Program-made: the position numbers and the translations under genes
Shown: positions 1 through 10,540 of the stretch, piece by piece
How the letters are laid out: each line of letters starts with the position of its first letter
How positions within the stretch are numbered: the first letter of the stretch is position 1
DNA from: Neobacillus niacini NBRC 15566
GTDB taxonomy: Bacteria > Bacillota > Bacilli > Bacillales > Cytobacillaceae
NCBI RefSeq assembly: GCF_001591505.1
Contig: NZ_BCVA01000004.1
Location: 220,688 to 284,687, forward strand
DNA length: 64,000 nucleotides
Direction: 5' to 3'
Notes under the pieces: generated by a model
The model's input: the letters and a program-made list of their open reading frames with translations, nothing else
The model's database searches: none
What the model was told of the DNA's origin: nothing

Positions 1-34
1 GCATTAACGCATTAAAGAAGGAGATTTTGGAGAA

Positions 35-988
35 ATGATTAACTCGATAAAAAAGGGATTTCGGGTGGGGATTAAGACAACATGGACCCTGGGGAAAATT
101 ATTTTTCCAGTAACCCTTATTGTAGCAGTGCTGCAGTATACACCTATCTTACCATGGGTGATTAAATTAATTGAGCCGATGATGAAGCTGTTAGGATTGT
201 CAGGGGATGCGGCAATTCCACTAGTTTTGGGGAATTTCCTAAACCTCTATGCTGCTATTGGTGCGATTTTAACACTTGATTTAACGGTGAAGGAAGTTTT
301 TATTTTAGCTGTTATGCTCTCTTTTTCTCATAATTTAATAGTTGAATCAGGCGTTGCCCTGAAGGTGGGTATAAAGCTTTGGCTTGTCCTGGTTACGCGG
401 CTGGGACTTGCATTTACCTCTGCAATCGTCATTAACCTGGTTTGGCACGGAGGTAGTGAGACAGCTCAATACGGTCTTATCCAAGCAAACAGTGAGGAAC
501 ATGTTTCAGGGATTGGTGCAATCATACTGGCAGCGATTGAAAAAGCGGGACTTGGGATTCTGCAGTTGGCATTGATTGTTATCCCGTTAATGATGGTCAT
601 TCAGATCTTAAAGGATTTGCAATGGCTGAAGAAATTTTCGCAAGGAATGTCACCGATTACTAGGAGTCTTGGAATGCATGAAAATACTTCTACTACTATG
701 GCGGCAGGCTTATTGTTTGGACTTGCCTATGGTGCAGGAGTTGTCATCCAGGCAGTGGAGGAAGATGGAGTGAGTAAAAAGGATATAACACTCGCATTTC
801 TTTTTCTGATGTCCTGCCACGCGGTAGTGGAGGATACGCTTATCTTTATTCCGCTGGGTATTCCGGTCTGGCCGCTCTTTTTAATCCGGCTGGGTGTAGC
901 CATTATCTTAACTTTGATCGTTGGATTCATATGGAAACGGTCAGGCATCATGAGCAGAAAGGGAGCAGAACCAACATATGAAAAATAA
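35..988 (+). CDS. yvoD: Nucleoside-recognition (gate) domain membrane protein YvoD
   Basis: A 317-residue polytopic membrane protein with hydrophobic stretches spread over its whole length (for example about residues 20-40, 55-80, 85-100, 170-190, 215-240, 270-300). This pattern and the family match the nucleoside-recognition/gate-domain proteins related to SpoIIM/SpmA-type membrane proteins; the transported or sensed ligand is unknown. It is the first gene of a B. subtilis-like hprK-lgt-yvoD-ppaX-yvoF order, so lgt probably lies just left of the window. An AAGGAG box lies 12 nt before the ATG. Its end overlaps ppaX by 11 nt, which suggests translational coupling. The name rests on synteny and remembered similarity. 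Confidence 0.8.
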   Translation: MINSIKKGFRVGIKTTWTLGKIIFPVTLIVAVLQYTPILPWVIKLIEPMMKLLGLSGDAAIPLVLGNFLNLYAAIGAILTLDLTVKEVFILAVMLSFSHNLIVESGVALKVGIKLWLVLVTRLGLAFTSAIVINLVWHGGSETAQYGLIQANSEEHVSGIGAIILAAIEKAGLGILQLALIVIPLMMVIQILKDLQWLKKFSQGMSPITRSLGMHENTSTTMAAGLLFGLAYGAGVVIQAVEEDGVSKKDITLAFLFLMSCHAVVEDTLIFIPLGIPVWPLFLIRLGVAIILTLIVGFIWKRSGIMSRKGAEPTYEK

Positions 989-1625
989 TATTACTACCAT
1001 TTTATTTGATTTAGATGGAACGTTAATCGATACCAATGAGCTAATTATTTCTACTTATTTACACACACTTGAAAAATATTATCCAGGTAAATATCAGCGA
1101 GAAGATGTCCTCCCATTTTTAGGTCCAACCCTTCATGAGGTTTTTGAGAATATGGACCCTGAGCGTGTTGAGGAAATGATCTTAGAATACCGCACTTACA
1201 ATTTAGCTAATCATGATTTACTTGTAAAAGAATTTGTCGGTGTGATGGAAACCATTGAGACATTAAAGAAAAAAGGGTATAAACTGGCCATCGTGACAAC
1301 GAAACGTGAGGATGTAGCATTTAAAGGGCTTCGCTTGATGAAACTTGATTCGTTTTTTGATGTCATGATTGCTTATGATCATGTGAAAAAAGTGAAGCCA
1401 GACCCCGAACCAATCTTTTTGGCACTTGAAAAGTTAGATTCAAAGCCAGAAGAAACTTTAATGGTAGGGGATAATTTTCACGATGTGCTTGCCGGGAAAA
1501 ATGCAGGTACGAAAACAGCAGGTGTTTCTTGGACAATTAAGGGAAGAGATTACCTGGCAAAATTTGAACCAGATTACATGTTAGAGAACATGACGGATTT
1601 ATTAACGATTCTTGGCGAGGATTAA
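978..1625 (+). CDS. ppaX: Pyrophosphatase PpaX (HAD superfamily)
   Basis: A 215-residue HAD-family hydrolase, the usual length for PpaX. The nucleophile motif FDLDGTLID is at residues 10-18 (nucleophile D11, acid/base D13), with a helical cap after it, a lysine motif in [10 protein letters not shown], and the metal-binding motif MVGDNFHD near the C-terminus. In B. subtilis PpaX hydrolyses the pyrophosphate made when HPr kinase/phosphorylase dephosphorylates Ser-P-HPr. The location directly behind yvoD and before yvoF matches that locus. The related P-Ser-target protein Crh is also encoded in this window. A phosphoglycolate-phosphatase label would be the generic alternative. Confidence 0.88.
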   Translation: MKNNITTILFDLDGTLIDTNELIISTYLHTLEKYYPGKYQREDVLPFLGPTLHEVFENMDPERVEEMILEYRTYNLANHDLLVKEFVGVMETIETLKKKGYKLAIVTTKREDVAFKGLRLMKLDSFFDVMIAYDHVKKVKPDPEPIFLALEKLDSKPEETLMVGDNFHDVLAGKNAGTKTAGVSWTIKGRDYLAKFEPDYMLENMTDLLTILGED

Positions 1626-1627
1626 AA

Positions 1628-2161
1628 ATGAGGAATACGACCCGCTACCCTGTTGAAGGGGCTAACTCCTTGTGGCATGTTTATAAAACCGTTCCTTTCT
1701 GGAAGGTGGTCAAGAATTTCATTGTCATCCAATTGGCGCGTTATACTCCATTTTTAGGAATGAAAAATTGGCTTTACCGTACCTTTTTGGGACTTAAGGT
1801 CGGTGAGCAAACATCCTTCGCGTTAATGGTCATGCTCGATGTAATGTTTCCTGAAAAAATCAGTGTCGGACGGAACACAGTCATTGGCTATAACACAACG
1901 ATTCTGGCTCATGAATATTTGATTAAAGAATATCGTCTTGGTCCTGTTGATATTGGCAGTGAAGTGATGATAGGTGCGAATTCAACCATTCTTCCTGGGG
2001 TAACGATTGGTGACGGAGCCATCGTTTCAGCTGGAACACTCGTTCATAAAGATGTTCCAGCTGGTGCATTTGTCGGGGGGAATCCTATGCGGGTCATCTA
2101 TTCAAAAGAAGAGCTTGAAAAACGTTGGGCCGAAGACCCAATTTATAGTAAAAATAAATAA
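1628..2161 (+). CDS. yvoF: Hexapeptide-repeat acyltransferase YvoF
   Basis: A 177-residue protein with left-handed beta-helix hexapeptide repeats (about residues 75-155; runs such as IGANSTILPGVTIGDGAIV and PAGAFVGGNPMRVI), typical of O-acetyltransferases of the maltose/galactoside acetyltransferase (LacA/MaaA) type. The acceptor is unknown. It starts 2 nt after ppaX stops, with a GGCGAGG site inside the end of ppaX, so it is the last gene of the yvoD-ppaX-yvoF unit; a terminator follows at 2173-2203. Confidence 0.8.
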   Translation: MRNTTRYPVEGANSLWHVYKTVPFWKVVKNFIVIQLARYTPFLGMKNWLYRTFLGLKVGEQTSFALMVMLDVMFPEKISVGRNTVIGYNTTILAHEYLIKEYRLGPVDIGSEVMIGANSTILPGVTIGDGAIVSAGTLVHKDVPAGAFVGGNPMRVIYSKEELEKRWAEDPIYSKNK

Positions 2162-2172
2162 GGAAATAATAG

Positions 2173-2203
2173 AAGCTGGGTTGTTGTACCTGGCTTTTTT
2201 TTA
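2173..2203 (+). terminator. Rho-independent terminator after yvoF
   Basis: A 7-bp stem (AGCTGGG with CCTGGCT, two G-U pairs) is followed by an eight-T run. It separates the ppaX unit from the his operon. Confidence 0.6.
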
Positions 2204-2252
2204 CATACTAAAGGGGAATCATGACAAAAACCTCGGAATTATCAGTTTTCAG

Positions 2253-2281
2253 TTGACGAGAATTTCCCAAAAGGGTAAACT
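2253..2281 (+). promoter_or_regulatory. Candidate sigma-A promoter of the his operon
   Basis: TTGACG (2253-2258), a 17-bp spacer and TAAACT (2276-2281) lie between the yvoF terminator and hisZ. Transcription would start near 2288, giving a leader of about 50 nt. I see no T-box or leader peptide in that leader. Confidence 0.55.
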
Positions 2282-2337
2282 TTAATTTATTAGCATATTA
2301 GCGAACTAAAGGATTCTGAAAATAAAGGATGATTGAA

Positions 2338-3501
2338 ATGAGCCGTTTATTTATGTTTGAAAAGCCTTTAGGCATGAGAGATACGCTTCCCGAACTCTAT
2401 GAAAAAAAGCACCGTGTACGTACTTTGATGGAAGACGCCATCAAACAGTGGGGATATCAATTTATTGACACACCTACTTTAGAATACTATGAAACCGTTG
2501 GAACAGCCTCCGCGATCCTTGACTCGGAGCTTTTCAAATTACTTGATAAAGACGGGCATACCCTCGTACTAAGGCCCGATATGACATCGCCGATTGCTCG
2601 GGTAGCAGCTTCACGACTGTTAGAAAATGATCTTCCTCTTCGTTTAGCTTATGCCGGAAATGTGTACCGTGCGCAGCAGCGAGAAGGCGGCAGACCCGCC
2701 GAGTTTGAACAAATTGGTGTGGAATATATAAATGATGATACTGTTTCAAGCGATGGCGAGGTAATCGCTTTGCTCGTCTCCTCGTTAAAAAAAGCAGGGT
2801 TGAATCAATTTCAAGTTTCAGTAGGGCATATTGGCTTTGCACAAGAATTATTTAAACAAATCTTAGGAACGAATGGACGTGCCAATGCGCTCAGACGCTT
2901 TTTATATGAAAAGAACTTTGTAGGTTATCGTGAACAAGTAAACTCATATTCACTTTCCTCCATTGATAAAAAAAGACTGCTGCAGCTGCTGGAATTAAGA
3001 GGCGGCGAGGAGATAATTGGAAAAGCTCTTGATATAGTTGAAGATGGCTATGGAAAAGAATCGCTTATCCAGCTCAAGGAACTGTGGGATGTGATCAAGG
3101 ATTATGGTCTTGAGGACTACGTGAAATTTGATTTTACGATTGTCAGCCATATGAGCTATTATTCGGGGATTTTATTTGAGGCCTATGCTGGCAATGTCGG
3201 ATTTCCGATTGGAAACGGCGGCCGTTACGGTTTGATCGAGAAGTTTGGAAAAAAAGCCAGTGCCACTGGTTTTGCCGTTAGACTCGATAAACTTTTAGAG
3301 GCTATGGGCTCACAAGAGATCAGCAATACGGTAGAGTGTATCCTTTTCAGCCAGGAACGTCGAAAGGAAGCCTTTCAATTGGCTGAAACCATGAAGGCAG
3401 AAGGAAAGCAAACCGTTCTGCAAGACATTAATGGCGTGAAGAATCTAGACGCTTTTACAAAGAAGTTTGCAAATACCACCTTTTTAATTGGGGGTGCTTA
3501 A
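2338..3501 (+). CDS. hisZ: ATP phosphoribosyltransferase regulatory subunit HisZ
   Basis: 387 residues. HisZ is a class II aminoacyl-tRNA-synthetase-like (HisRS paralogue) subunit that pairs with short-form HisG to catalyse and feedback-control the first step of histidine synthesis. Synthetase-like motifs are visible: [12 protein letters not shown] near the N-terminus, [14 protein letters not shown] (motif 2 region, about residue 75) and [13 protein letters not shown] (motif 3 region, about residue 285). The ATG at 2338 is preferred over 2329 because the AAAGGA box at 2324-2329 is then 8 nt upstream. It is the first gene of hisZGDBHAFI, and its presence agrees with the short HisG that follows. 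Confidence 0.93.
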   Translation: MSRLFMFEKPLGMRDTLPELYEKKHRVRTLMEDAIKQWGYQFIDTPTLEYYETVGTASAILDSELFKLLDKDGHTLVLRPDMTSPIARVAASRLLENDLPLRLAYAGNVYRAQQREGGRPAEFEQIGVEYINDDTVSSDGEVIALLVSSLKKAGLNQFQVSVGHIGFAQELFKQILGTNGRANALRRFLYEKNFVGYREQVNSYSLSSIDKKRLLQLLELRGGEEIIGKALDIVEDGYGKESLIQLKELWDVIKDYGLEDYVKFDFTIVSHMSYYSGILFEAYAGNVGFPIGNGGRYGLIEKFGKKASATGFAVRLDKLLEAMGSQEISNTVECILFSQERRKEAFQLAETMKAEGKQTVLQDINGVKNLDAFTKKFANTTFLIGGA

Positions 3502-3502
3502 T

Positions 3503-4141
3503 ATGAATGCAAAATTAACCATTGCAATGCCAAAAGGAAGAATTTTTGAAGAAGCTTTAGAGTTACTACGTAAAGCAGGTTATACACTGCCACCTGAATT
3601 CGATGATTCGCGAAAATTAATCCTCGATGTTGAGGCAGAAGACATGCGTTTCATCCTGGCAAAGCCTATGGATGTGGCTACATACGTGGAGCATGGTGTG
3701 GCAGATGTCGGTATTGCTGGTAAGGACGTATTACTGGAAGAAGAACGAGATGTATACGAATTGCTTGATTTACAAATCAGTGCCTGCTATTTGGCAGTTG
3801 CCGGCCTGCCTGGAACAGCGATGAACGATGTGGCGCCAAAAGTGGCAACAAAATATCCTAATGTCGCTGCAGCTTATTTCCGCGAACAAGGTGAGCAGGT
3901 TGAGATCATTAAATTAAATGGTTCAATCGAGCTTGCACCTCTAATTGGATTAGCGGATAGAATCGTTGACATTGTTTCTACCGGGAGAACGCTGGTTGAA
4001 AATGGGCTTGTTGAATATGAAAGAATTAAAGATGTTACATCCAGGCTCATCGTTAATCCTGTTAGTTACCGGATTAAAGACGAACGTATAAACGAATTAG
4101 TGACTAGGTTAAGCACTGTTGTCTCCTTGGAGGTAAAGTAG
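3503..4141 (+). CDS. hisG: ATP phosphoribosyltransferase HisG, short form
   Basis: 212 residues, the length of the short, HisZ-dependent form that lacks the C-terminal regulatory domain. It condenses ATP with PRPP. Visible family signatures are [12 protein letters not shown] near the N-terminus, [10 protein letters not shown], and the PRPP loop region [16 protein letters not shown]. The ATG at 3503 has a GGGGGTG ribosome site at 3490-3496; upstream in-frame starts would lie inside hisZ. It directly precedes hisD. Confidence 0.94.
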   Translation: MNAKLTIAMPKGRIFEEALELLRKAGYTLPPEFDDSRKLILDVEAEDMRFILAKPMDVATYVEHGVADVGIAGKDVLLEEERDVYELLDLQISACYLAVAGLPGTAMNDVAPKVATKYPNVAAAYFREQGEQVEIIKLNGSIELAPLIGLADRIVDIVSTGRTLVENGLVEYERIKDVTSRLIVNPVSYRIKDERINELVTRLSTVVSLEVK

Positions 4142-5413
4142 ATGAAAATTGTAAAAGTAAACGACCTTGTATCGATCAAACGTTCTATTGAATCGGGGAC
4201 AACGGAACAGTTAGAGGTAGTTAAAAATATTATTTCGGACATTCGGTCCTCAGGCGACAAAGCGCTACGCGATTATACGGAAGAATTCGACCGAGTTAAG
4301 TTAAATTCATTTGTAGTTACTGAAGATGAAATAAACGAAGCATATGGGAAAGTGGATTCTGAGTTTATTTCTATTGTTCGAGAAGCGGCTGAGAATATTA
4401 GAAGTTTTCATGAAAAACAATTGCGTCCTTCATGGATGACCACAGAAGAAAATGGCAGTATGCTCGGCCAAAAAATTACACCGCTTGATTCTGTAGGCGT
4501 TTATGTCCCTGGAGGAACAGCAGCCTATCCCTCTTCCGTACTTATGAATGTCATCCCAGCAAAAGTGGCTGGAGTTAACAGAATTGTGATGGTCTCACCA
4601 CCAAACACCGAGGGGAAACTTCCCGCTGCAGTACTAGTTGCTGCAAGAGAAGCTGGAGTGAAGGAAATTTATAAAGTAGGCGGAGCACAGGCGATTGGTG
4701 CCTTAGCCTATGGAACAGAGTCAATCGCAGCTGTTGATAAAATTACTGGACCAGGCAATATCTTTGTGGCATTAGCTAAGCGAGAGGTGTTTGGCGATGT
4801 TGATATCGATATGATAGCAGGACCAAGTGAAATAGCCATTATTGCCGATGACACTGCCAGGGCGGATGAAGTCGCTGCAGACTTGTTATCACAGGCAGAA
4901 CACGACCCGCGTGCTTGCAGTGTCCTTGTTACTCCTTCGGTCACATTAGCAGAAGAGGTGGCTGTCGAAGTTGAAAAACAACTGGCTTTATTGCCGCGAA
5001 AAGAAATTGCCTCCCGGTCGATTGCTGATTTTGGTGTGATTTATGTGACTTCTTCTATTGAGGAAGCGGTAGAAACGGTAAATCAGCTAGCGCCTGAACA
5101 CCTTGAAATCTTGATCGAGAATGGTATCGAGCTGCTTGGGAAAATTCGACACGCTGGTGCTATTTTTATTGGTCGTTATAGTTCAGAGCCAGTAGGTGAT
5201 TATTTTGCCGGACCTAATCATGTCCTGCCAACCAATGGGACTGCTCGATTTTCAAGTCCCTTAAATGTAGATGATTTTCAAAAGAAATCAAGTGTGATTA
5301 TCTACAGTGAAAAAGCTTTAAAAGAGAATGGAGAAAAGATCGCTAAATTTGCCCGTATGGAAGGTCTTGAAGCCCATGCGCGTGCAGTTGAATTAAGGCT
5401 AAAAAATCAATAA
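4142..5413 (+). CDS. hisD: Histidinol dehydrogenase HisD
   Basis: 423 residues, normal for the family. It carries out the last two steps, the NAD-dependent four-electron oxidation of L-histidinol to histidine, and uses zinc. Signatures seen are [47 protein letters not shown], the SQAEHDPRA segment carrying zinc-binding Gln/His, and APEHLEI. The ATG begins immediately after the hisG stop, with GGAGG inside the end of hisG, so the two are probably coupled. Confidence 0.96.
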   Translation: MKIVKVNDLVSIKRSIESGTTEQLEVVKNIISDIRSSGDKALRDYTEEFDRVKLNSFVVTEDEINEAYGKVDSEFISIVREAAENIRSFHEKQLRPSWMTTEENGSMLGQKITPLDSVGVYVPGGTAAYPSSVLMNVIPAKVAGVNRIVMVSPPNTEGKLPAAVLVAAREAGVKEIYKVGGAQAIGALAYGTESIAAVDKITGPGNIFVALAKREVFGDVDIDMIAGPSEIAIIADDTARADEVAADLLSQAEHDPRACSVLVTPSVTLAEEVAVEVEKQLALLPRKEIASRSIADFGVIYVTSSIEEAVETVNQLAPEHLEILIENGIELLGKIRHAGAIFIGRYSSEPVGDYFAGPNHVLPTNGTARFSSPLNVDDFQKKSSVIIYSEKALKENGEKIAKFARMEGLEAHARAVELRLKNQ

Positions 5414-5435
5414 TTATTTGCTAGGGGGCCCTTCC

Positions 5436-6023
5436 ATGGAAAGATACGCAAGTATTGAACGAAAAACAAATGAAACGCAAATCAGTTTATCACTAGATAT
5501 TGATGGCGAAGGAAAGTCTGAACTCGAAACAGGGGTTCCATTCATGAGCCACATGCTTGACTTATTCACGAAACATGGACAATTTAACCTTACCGTGGAT
5601 GCAAAAGGGGATATTGAGGTAGACGATCATCATACTACTGAGGATATCGGAATTGTTTTAGGACAGGCATTGCGTGAAGCTCTTGGTGATAAAAGAGGAA
5701 TTAAACGCTATGGAAATGCCTTTGTTCCGATGGACGAAGCTTTAGCACAAGTAGTTGTCGACTTAAGTAATCGGCCGCATCTTGAAATGAGGGCAGAGTT
5801 CCCGAATGCTAAGGTGGGTACGTTTGATACGGAGCTCGTTCATGAATTTTTATGGAAGCTTGCCCTTGAGGCGCGCATGAATCTTCATGTCATTGTTCAT
5901 TATGGACACAATACGCATCATATGATTGAGGCTGTTTTTAAAGCACTTGGCCGTGCGCTTGACGAAGCTACAACCATAGACCCTCGCATAAAAGGAGTTC
6001 CGTCAACGAAAGGGATGTTATAG
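5436..6023 (+). CDS. hisB: Imidazoleglycerol-phosphate dehydratase HisB
   Basis: 195 residues, the monofunctional form without a histidinol-phosphatase domain. It dehydrates imidazole glycerol phosphate. Metal-binding motifs are [22 protein letters not shown] and the second HNTHHMIEA cluster. The ATG at 5436 is chosen because AGGGGG sits 8-13 nt before it; the longer frame from 5418 would begin before the ribosome site. Confidence 0.96.
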   Translation: MERYASIERKTNETQISLSLDIDGEGKSELETGVPFMSHMLDLFTKHGQFNLTVDAKGDIEVDDHHTTEDIGIVLGQALREALGDKRGIKRYGNAFVPMDEALAQVVVDLSNRPHLEMRAEFPNAKVGTFDTELVHEFLWKLALEARMNLHVIVHYGHNTHHMIEAVFKALGRALDEATTIDPRIKGVPSTKGML

Positions 6024-6674
6024 ATGATTGGTATTGTCGATTATGGTATGGGCAATTTGTTTAGCGTCAGTAAAGCCCTTGAACGATTGAATGCAGATTA
6101 TTTTATATCAGGTGATAAAGAGGAGCTTCTGGGTGCAGATGCCTTATTGCTTCCGGGTGTCGGCTCTTTTCGCGATGCAATGGAAGTATTACAGGTTGAT
6201 ACGATAAAAGAATTTGCGGCCAGCGGGAAACCCCTCCTTGGGATATGCCTGGGTATGCAGCTATTGTTTGAAGATAGTGATGAAAATGGTTTTACGAAAG
6301 GGCTCGGCTTACTGCCCGGTCATGTACGACGTTTTTCTGGTTCGAATGCTGCTGGAGAGACATATAAGGTTCCTCATATGGGATGGAATAAACTTGAATT
6401 TGTAAAAACTTCTCCTTTGATAAAAGGGTTAGAAGAAGATTATGTTTATTTTGTTCATTCTTACTATGTAAGTGCAGAAAAATCAGAAGTACTGCTGGCA
6501 AAAGCCAATTATTATGAAGGGGTTTCTGCTGTAGTTGGTAAAGATAATATATTTGGGATGCAATTTCATCCTGAAAAAAGCAGCAAGCTGGGAATGGCAC
6601 TGTTGAATAATTTTTTGAAATTGGTTGAAGAGAGGATACGGTACGATGACACTGACACTTTATCCAGCGATTGA
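6024..6674 (+). CDS. hisH: Imidazole glycerol phosphate synthase, glutaminase subunit HisH
   Basis: 216 residues. A class I glutamine amidotransferase that feeds ammonia to HisF. Nucleophile Cys is in [15 protein letters not shown] (about residue 80), and the His/Glu pair is in [12 protein letters not shown] near the C-terminus. It starts right after the hisB stop. Its 3' end overlaps the hisA start by 29 nt, an unusually long overlap that suggests tight coupling. Confidence 0.95.
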   Translation: MIGIVDYGMGNLFSVSKALERLNADYFISGDKEELLGADALLLPGVGSFRDAMEVLQVDTIKEFAASGKPLLGICLGMQLLFEDSDENGFTKGLGLLPGHVRRFSGSNAAGETYKVPHMGWNKLEFVKTSPLIKGLEEDYVYFVHSYYVSAEKSEVLLAKANYYEGVSAVVGKDNIFGMQFHPEKSSKLGMALLNNFLKLVEERIRYDDTDTLSSD

Positions 6675-7368
6675 TATGCGCGGCGGGAATTGCGTACGCC
6701 TCCTCCAAGGGGATTATGATAAGGAAACGATTTATGGCGATTCACCTTTTGATATGGCCAAAACTTTTGCGGCAGATGGCGCAGAATGGATTCATATGGT
6801 AGATCTGGACGGGGCAAAGGATGGCAAACGGGTCAATGATCGCTTTGTAATAGAAGCAGCTAAGCAGCTAAATGTAAATGTCCAAATTGGCGGCGGGATT
6901 CGTTCTGAGGCTGACATCCTTCATTATTTAGAAAATGGCATTACACGCGTGATTATCGGTAGTATCGCTGTTTCAAATCCTGAGTTTGCGATTGAGATGA
7001 TTCAGAAGTATGGCAAGCAAATTGTTGTGGGGATTGATGCGAAAAATGGCTATGTAGCTACCCATGGCTGGCTGAATACTTCAGAGGTAAAAGCAGTGGA
7101 ACTGAGCAAACGCTTTGCTGACGCCGGTGCGGAGACGTTTATTTTTACCGATATTGCTACCGATGGTACATTATCTGGACCAAATATAGCTGCTGTTTGT
7201 GAAATGTCACGGGTAACAGGAAAAAATGTTATTGCCTCTGGTGGAGTTAGCAGCTTAGCTGATTTGCGTGCTCTCAATGCAGAAGGGGTTAGAGGAGCTA
7301 TTGTAGGAAAAGCTCTTTATGAAAACCGTTTTACTTTGAAGGAAGCGCTAGATGAGGTGAAAAAATGA
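6646..7368 (+). CDS. hisA: ProFAR isomerase HisA
   Basis: 240 residues, a (beta/alpha)8 barrel that isomerises ProFAR to PRFAR. The N-terminal catalytic Asp is in [14 protein letters not shown]; phosphate-binding loops are QIGGGIRS and [12 protein letters not shown]; the second catalytic Asp is in [14 protein letters not shown]. The ATG at 6646, preceded by GAGAGGA, gives the standard N-terminus; the frame open from 6625 adds residues foreign to the family. The end overlaps hisF by 4 nt. Confidence 0.95.
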   Translation: MTLTLYPAIDMRGGNCVRLLQGDYDKETIYGDSPFDMAKTFAADGAEWIHMVDLDGAKDGKRVNDRFVIEAAKQLNVNVQIGGGIRSEADILHYLENGITRVIIGSIAVSNPEFAIEMIQKYGKQIVVGIDAKNGYVATHGWLNTSEVKAVELSKRFADAGAETFIFTDIATDGTLSGPNIAAVCEMSRVTGKNVIASGGVSSLADLRALNAEGVRGAIVGKALYENRFTLKEALDEVKK

Positions 7369-8126
7369 CCCTGACGAAACGAATCATCCCTTGTCTTGAC
7401 GTAAAAGAAGGAAGAGTCGTAAAAGGAATTCAGTTTGTTCAACTTCGGGATGCGGGAGACCCTGTAGAATTGGCTCGTTTTTATGACGAACAAGGAGCGG
7501 ATGAGCTCGTCTTCCTTGATATTTCTGCGTCTGTTGAAGGACGAAAAACCATGGTTGAAGTGGTTAAGTCTGTTGCTTCGGAGCTCGCCATTCCTTTTAC
7601 GGTTGGCGGCGGGATTAATTCTTTAGAGGATATGAAACGAATTCTCCGTGCTGGAGCCGACAAGGTATCATTAAATACAGCAGCAGTATTGAATCCTGAA
7701 CTTATTTCTGAGGGAGCAGGTTTTTTTGGAACACAATGCATCGTAGTCGCGATTGATGCGAAGTATGACGAAGAGCTAGGAACATGGCGTGTTTATACGC
7801 ATGGCGGCAGAACGCCAACGGATCGTAAGGTAATTGAGTGGGCAAAAGAAGCAGCTGAGTTAGGAGCAGGTGAAATTTTGCTGACAAGTATGGATAGCGA
7901 CGGCGAAAAAAATGGCTTTGATTTAAAGCTGACTGCAGCGGTAAGTGAAGCCGTGACGATTCCGGTAATTGCTTCAGGCGGTGCAGGAAACGCCAGTCAT
8001 TTTGAGGAAGCATTGGTAAATGGAAAAGCCGATGCGGCGCTTGCAGCTTCCATTTTTCACTATAAAGAAACTTCCGTTCATGAAGTAAAAAGTTATTTGC
8101 AAGAGAGAGGAGTGTCGGTGCGATGA
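7365..8126 (+). CDS. hisF: Imidazole glycerol phosphate synthase, cyclase subunit HisF
   Basis: 253 residues, a barrel paralogous to HisA. It uses ammonia from HisH to make imidazole glycerol phosphate and AICAR. Motifs are [15 protein letters not shown] (catalytic Asp), [25 protein letters not shown] (second Asp) and [17 protein letters not shown] overlaps join it to hisA on one side and hisI on the other. Confidence 0.97.
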   Translation: MTLTKRIIPCLDVKEGRVVKGIQFVQLRDAGDPVELARFYDEQGADELVFLDISASVEGRKTMVEVVKSVASELAIPFTVGGGINSLEDMKRILRAGADKVSLNTAAVLNPELISEGAGFFGTQCIVVAIDAKYDEELGTWRVYTHGGRTPTDRKVIEWAKEAAELGAGEILLTSMDSDGEKNGFDLKLTAAVSEAVTIPVIASGGAGNASHFEEALVNGKADAALAASIFHYKETSVHEVKSYLQERGVSVR

Positions 8127-8740
8127 ATATTCGTTTTGATGAAAAAGGGCTAGTACCTGCCATCGTCCAGGATGCAGAAACAAAAGAGGTATTAACATTA
8201 GCTTATATGAATCAGGAATCTCTGACAAAAACGCTGGAAACCGGCGAAACATGGTTTTACAGCCGTTCACGTCAGGAGCTTTGGCATAAAGGTGCAACAA
8301 GTGGAAACACTCAGTCTGTTGTTAGCGTCAAATATGACTGTGACCAGGATGCAGTTCTTGTGCTCGTTCAGCCTAAGGGACCTGCCTGCCATACGGGAGC
8401 TGTCAGCTGCTTCTCTGAGGGTGTTGTTACAGAAAGGGCTTCCTCTAGTCTTGCAGACTACCAGATCTTGCAGTCATTAGAAAAGTTGATTATTGAACGA
8501 GAAAAAGAGCGCCCAGAAGGAGCTTATACTACCTATCTATTTGAAAAAGGCGTAGATAAGATCCTGAAAAAAGTCGGTGAAGAGGCCTCAGAAGTCATCA
8601 TCGCCGCGAAAAACCGCGACAAAGAAGAACTCAAATGGGAAGCCGCCGACCTCCTCTACCACCTGCAAGTATTACTGGTCGAACAAGACTTGCCGTTTAC
8701 TGAAGTACTAAAAACCCTAGAAGAAAGACACAACCGATAA
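8123..8740 (+). CDS. hisI: Bifunctional PRA-CH hydrolase / PRA-PH HisI(E)
   Basis: 205 residues with two domains. The N-terminal phosphoribosyl-AMP cyclohydrolase (about 1-105) has the [11 protein letters not shown] and Cys-rich YDCDQDA / [12 protein letters not shown] zinc ligands. The C-terminal phosphoribosyl-ATP pyrophosphatase (about 115-205) has [15 protein letters not shown] and [13 protein letters not shown] with acidic MazG-like metal residues. It performs steps 2 and 3 of the pathway. Last gene of the operon, followed by a strong terminator. Confidence 0.96.
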   Translation: MNIRFDEKGLVPAIVQDAETKEVLTLAYMNQESLTKTLETGETWFYSRSRQELWHKGATSGNTQSVVSVKYDCDQDAVLVLVQPKGPACHTGAVSCFSEGVVTERASSSLADYQILQSLEKLIIEREKERPEGAYTTYLFEKGVDKILKKVGEEASEVIIAAKNRDKEELKWEAADLLYHLQVLLVEQDLPFTEVLKTLEERHNR

Positions 8741-8768
8741 ACGATAAACAAATGGTGCAAATCACTTC

Positions 8769-8781
8769 GGTGCCTGTCACC
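8769..8781. repeat. GGTGCCTGTCACC palindromic motif
   Basis: A 13-bp imperfect palindrome (GGTG/CACC arms) in the his 3' region, joined to the terminator stem (it shares its last two bases). From memory, similar GTGCCTGTCACC strings recur between genes of Bacillus-group genomes; no second copy was seen in this window. Confidence 0.35.
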
Positions 8782-8827
8782 AAATATACAAAAAACGCTG
8801 TTTATGCAGCGTTTTTTGTATATTTGG
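8780..8827 (+). terminator. Perfect 21-bp stem terminator after hisI
   Basis: Arms 8780-8800 and 8807-8827 are exactly complementary (21 bp) with a 6-nt loop, and the descending arm contains a TTTTTT run. The symmetry could also act on the opposite strand. Confidence 0.8.
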
Positions 8828-8927
8828 AATATCTTCCAATGTGTTTGAATCGGTTCTAATGCTTCTCGTACGGGCTTTGGTTGTGGTATACTACATAAGT
8901 TAGTTTATTGTATAGATGGAGGTCTCC

Positions 8928-10421
8928 ATGGTTAAAGACTCGAAAGCAAGAATTCAAAAGGGAAAGATCCTGTCATTTGTTCCGACTGGAGAATATTATT
9001 TCACGAAGGGTATTAAGGCATACCATCGCCGTGACTTTAAAAAAGCTAAAAAATATCTTGAGCGGGCGATGCAGCTGGAGCCGGGTGAACCGATGATTAC
9101 CTGTCAGCTTGCTATAGTTTCAACAGAACTTGGTGAGTTCGAAAATTCTAATCGACTCTTGCATTTAATCCTTGAAGATCTTGATGAAGATATGGCAGAA
9201 TGTCACTATTTTTTAGCAAATAATTATGCCCATATGGGTTTCTTTAAAGATGCATATCATCATGCCAATATGTATTTAGAATTGGACCCAAACGGGGATT
9301 TTTATGAAGATACTCACGACCTTCTAGAACTTCTGTCGTTCGAGGCGGAGGGATTAGAAGATGAGCTTTATGAACAGGATGATCTTATCATAAAGCAAGA
9401 GCAGGCTCGAGATTTATTGGAATCAGGTTATTTTCCGAAAGCCATCGAACTATTGAATGATGTTGTGGAAGCATATCCGGAGTACTGGTCAGCCTATAAT
9501 AACTTAGCTCTTGCATATTTTTATTTAGGTAAAACAAAAAAAGCAGAATCCATTCTTGATGATGTGTTAGAAAGAAATCCTGGAAATCTGCATGCATTGT
9601 GTAATCGGCTAGTGTTTGCCCATTACCAAGGTAAAATCAAAGCTGTCTCACCTTTAATGGATTCACTAAAGAAAATTCAGCCTATGCTCATTGACCATCA
9701 ATTTAAGCTTGGGGCAACCTTTGCGTTAATTGGTGAGTTTGAGTCAGCATACTTTTGGCTAAAAAAGCTTTATAAAAACGGTTTTGATGGTGACGGTCCT
9801 TTTTATTATTGGCTATCCTACTCGGCTTATTATACAGGCCGTGAAAACTTTGCGAGAAACATTTGGAAAGTTGTCCTTGAGTATACCCCTGATAAGGAAG
9901 GGTTTGAACCGTGGAATTTGGAAAAGCCGATTGCAAATGGATTTGAAAATCACTCAGGGTCAATTTTTCAAAAGTTAGAAAGTGATTATCTGGAGGAACG
10001 ATTATTTGCCTTATTCCTTGCCTCGGTTTCAGGGAAAGTCGAAGAGATCTTTACATCTAAACGTTTTTACCAAAATCAAAAGCTTTCTATTATGGAACAA
10101 AATTATGTCTCTTCTCTAAAAACAGGCACTCCTTCTGCTATTCTAGACGCTAAGGAAATTGCCGAGGTCCTTTATGAAAAGCATCAACCAATCGGAACGG
10201 TTGAGTCAGGTTTATATTTAATGTGGTTTTCTGTTTTTGTAGAATTGTCTAAGGCTGGGATTAACTTGAATAACAAACGAGCTTGGGCAGGTGCAATGGA
10301 ATATGTCTGGTATAAGGCAAGCAATGAAAAGGTCTCACAGCAAGAAATTGCGAAACGCTACGATATCTCACCAGCCACCATTGGTAAATATGTGAAAATA
10401 GTAACTCAACATCTAAATTAA
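8928..10421 (+). CDS. yvcD: TPR-repeat protein YvcD
   Basis: 497 residues. Tetratricopeptide-like helical repeats run over most of the protein (for example YFTKGIKAYHRRDFKKAKKY near the start and AYNNLALAYFYLGKTKKAES mid-protein). The last 40 residues read as a helix-turn-helix (SQQEIAKRYDISPATIGKYV), hinting at nucleic-acid binding, though that is inference. The start at 8928 is set by TGGAGG at 8917-8922; an ATG at 8916 overlaps that ribosome site. Location between his and trxB matches B. subtilis yvcD. Function is not established. Confidence 0.82.
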   Translation: MVKDSKARIQKGKILSFVPTGEYYFTKGIKAYHRRDFKKAKKYLERAMQLEPGEPMITCQLAIVSTELGEFENSNRLLHLILEDLDEDMAECHYFLANNYAHMGFFKDAYHHANMYLELDPNGDFYEDTHDLLELLSFEAEGLEDELYEQDDLIIKQEQARDLLESGYFPKAIELLNDVVEAYPEYWSAYNNLALAYFYLGKTKKAESILDDVLERNPGNLHALCNRLVFAHYQGKIKAVSPLMDSLKKIQPMLIDHQFKLGATFALIGEFESAYFWLKKLYKNGFDGDGPFYYWLSYSAYYTGRENFARNIWKVVLEYTPDKEGFEPWNLEKPIANGFENHSGSIFQKLESDYLEERLFALFLASVSGKVEEIFTSKRFYQNQKLSIMEQNYVSSLKTGTPSAILDAKEIAEVLYEKHQPIGTVESGLYLMWFSVFVELSKAGINLNNKRAWAGAMEYVWYKASNEKVSQQEIAKRYDISPATIGKYVKIVTQHLN

Positions 10422-10426
10422 TGTCT

Positions 10427-10449
10427 AAAAGAGGCTGCTCCTCTTTTTA
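10427..10449 (+). terminator. Terminator after yvcD
   Basis: AAAAGAGG (10427-10434) pairs with CCTCTTTT (10440-10447) around a 5-nt loop, ending in Ts. Confidence 0.65.
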
Positions 10450-10483
10450 TTGAGCAGATTTTTGGACTATATAGCAATTGTTT

Positions 10484-10527
10484 AATACGATTAAGTAGGT
10501 AATACTAAACTTAATCGTATTTTTTTA
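10484..10527. terminator. Second hairpin terminator upstream of trxB
   Basis: A 13-bp perfect stem (10484-10496 with 10509-10521) and a 12-nt loop, followed on the + strand by a run of Ts; the left arm begins after a few As, so it could stop either strand. Confidence 0.6.
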
Positions 10528-10540
10528 TAATTTTATATCT

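Noticed and set aside
2007..2285. Plus-strand frame running from yvoF into the his leader
   Set aside because: It overlaps yvoF in another frame and passes through a terminator and promoter; no ribosome site.
2204..2337. T-box or histidine leader attenuator before hisZ
   Set aside because: The leader after the predicted promoter is only about 50 nt and shows no T-box sequence, His-codon run or alternative hairpins.
6292..6817. Minus-strand open frames across hisH-hisA
   Set aside because: They are antisense shadows of well-supported his genes, lacking ribosome sites and family similarity.
7702..8300. Long minus-strand open frames across hisF-hisI
   Set aside because: Antisense to conserved enzymes with no start signals; composition reflects the codons of the real genes.
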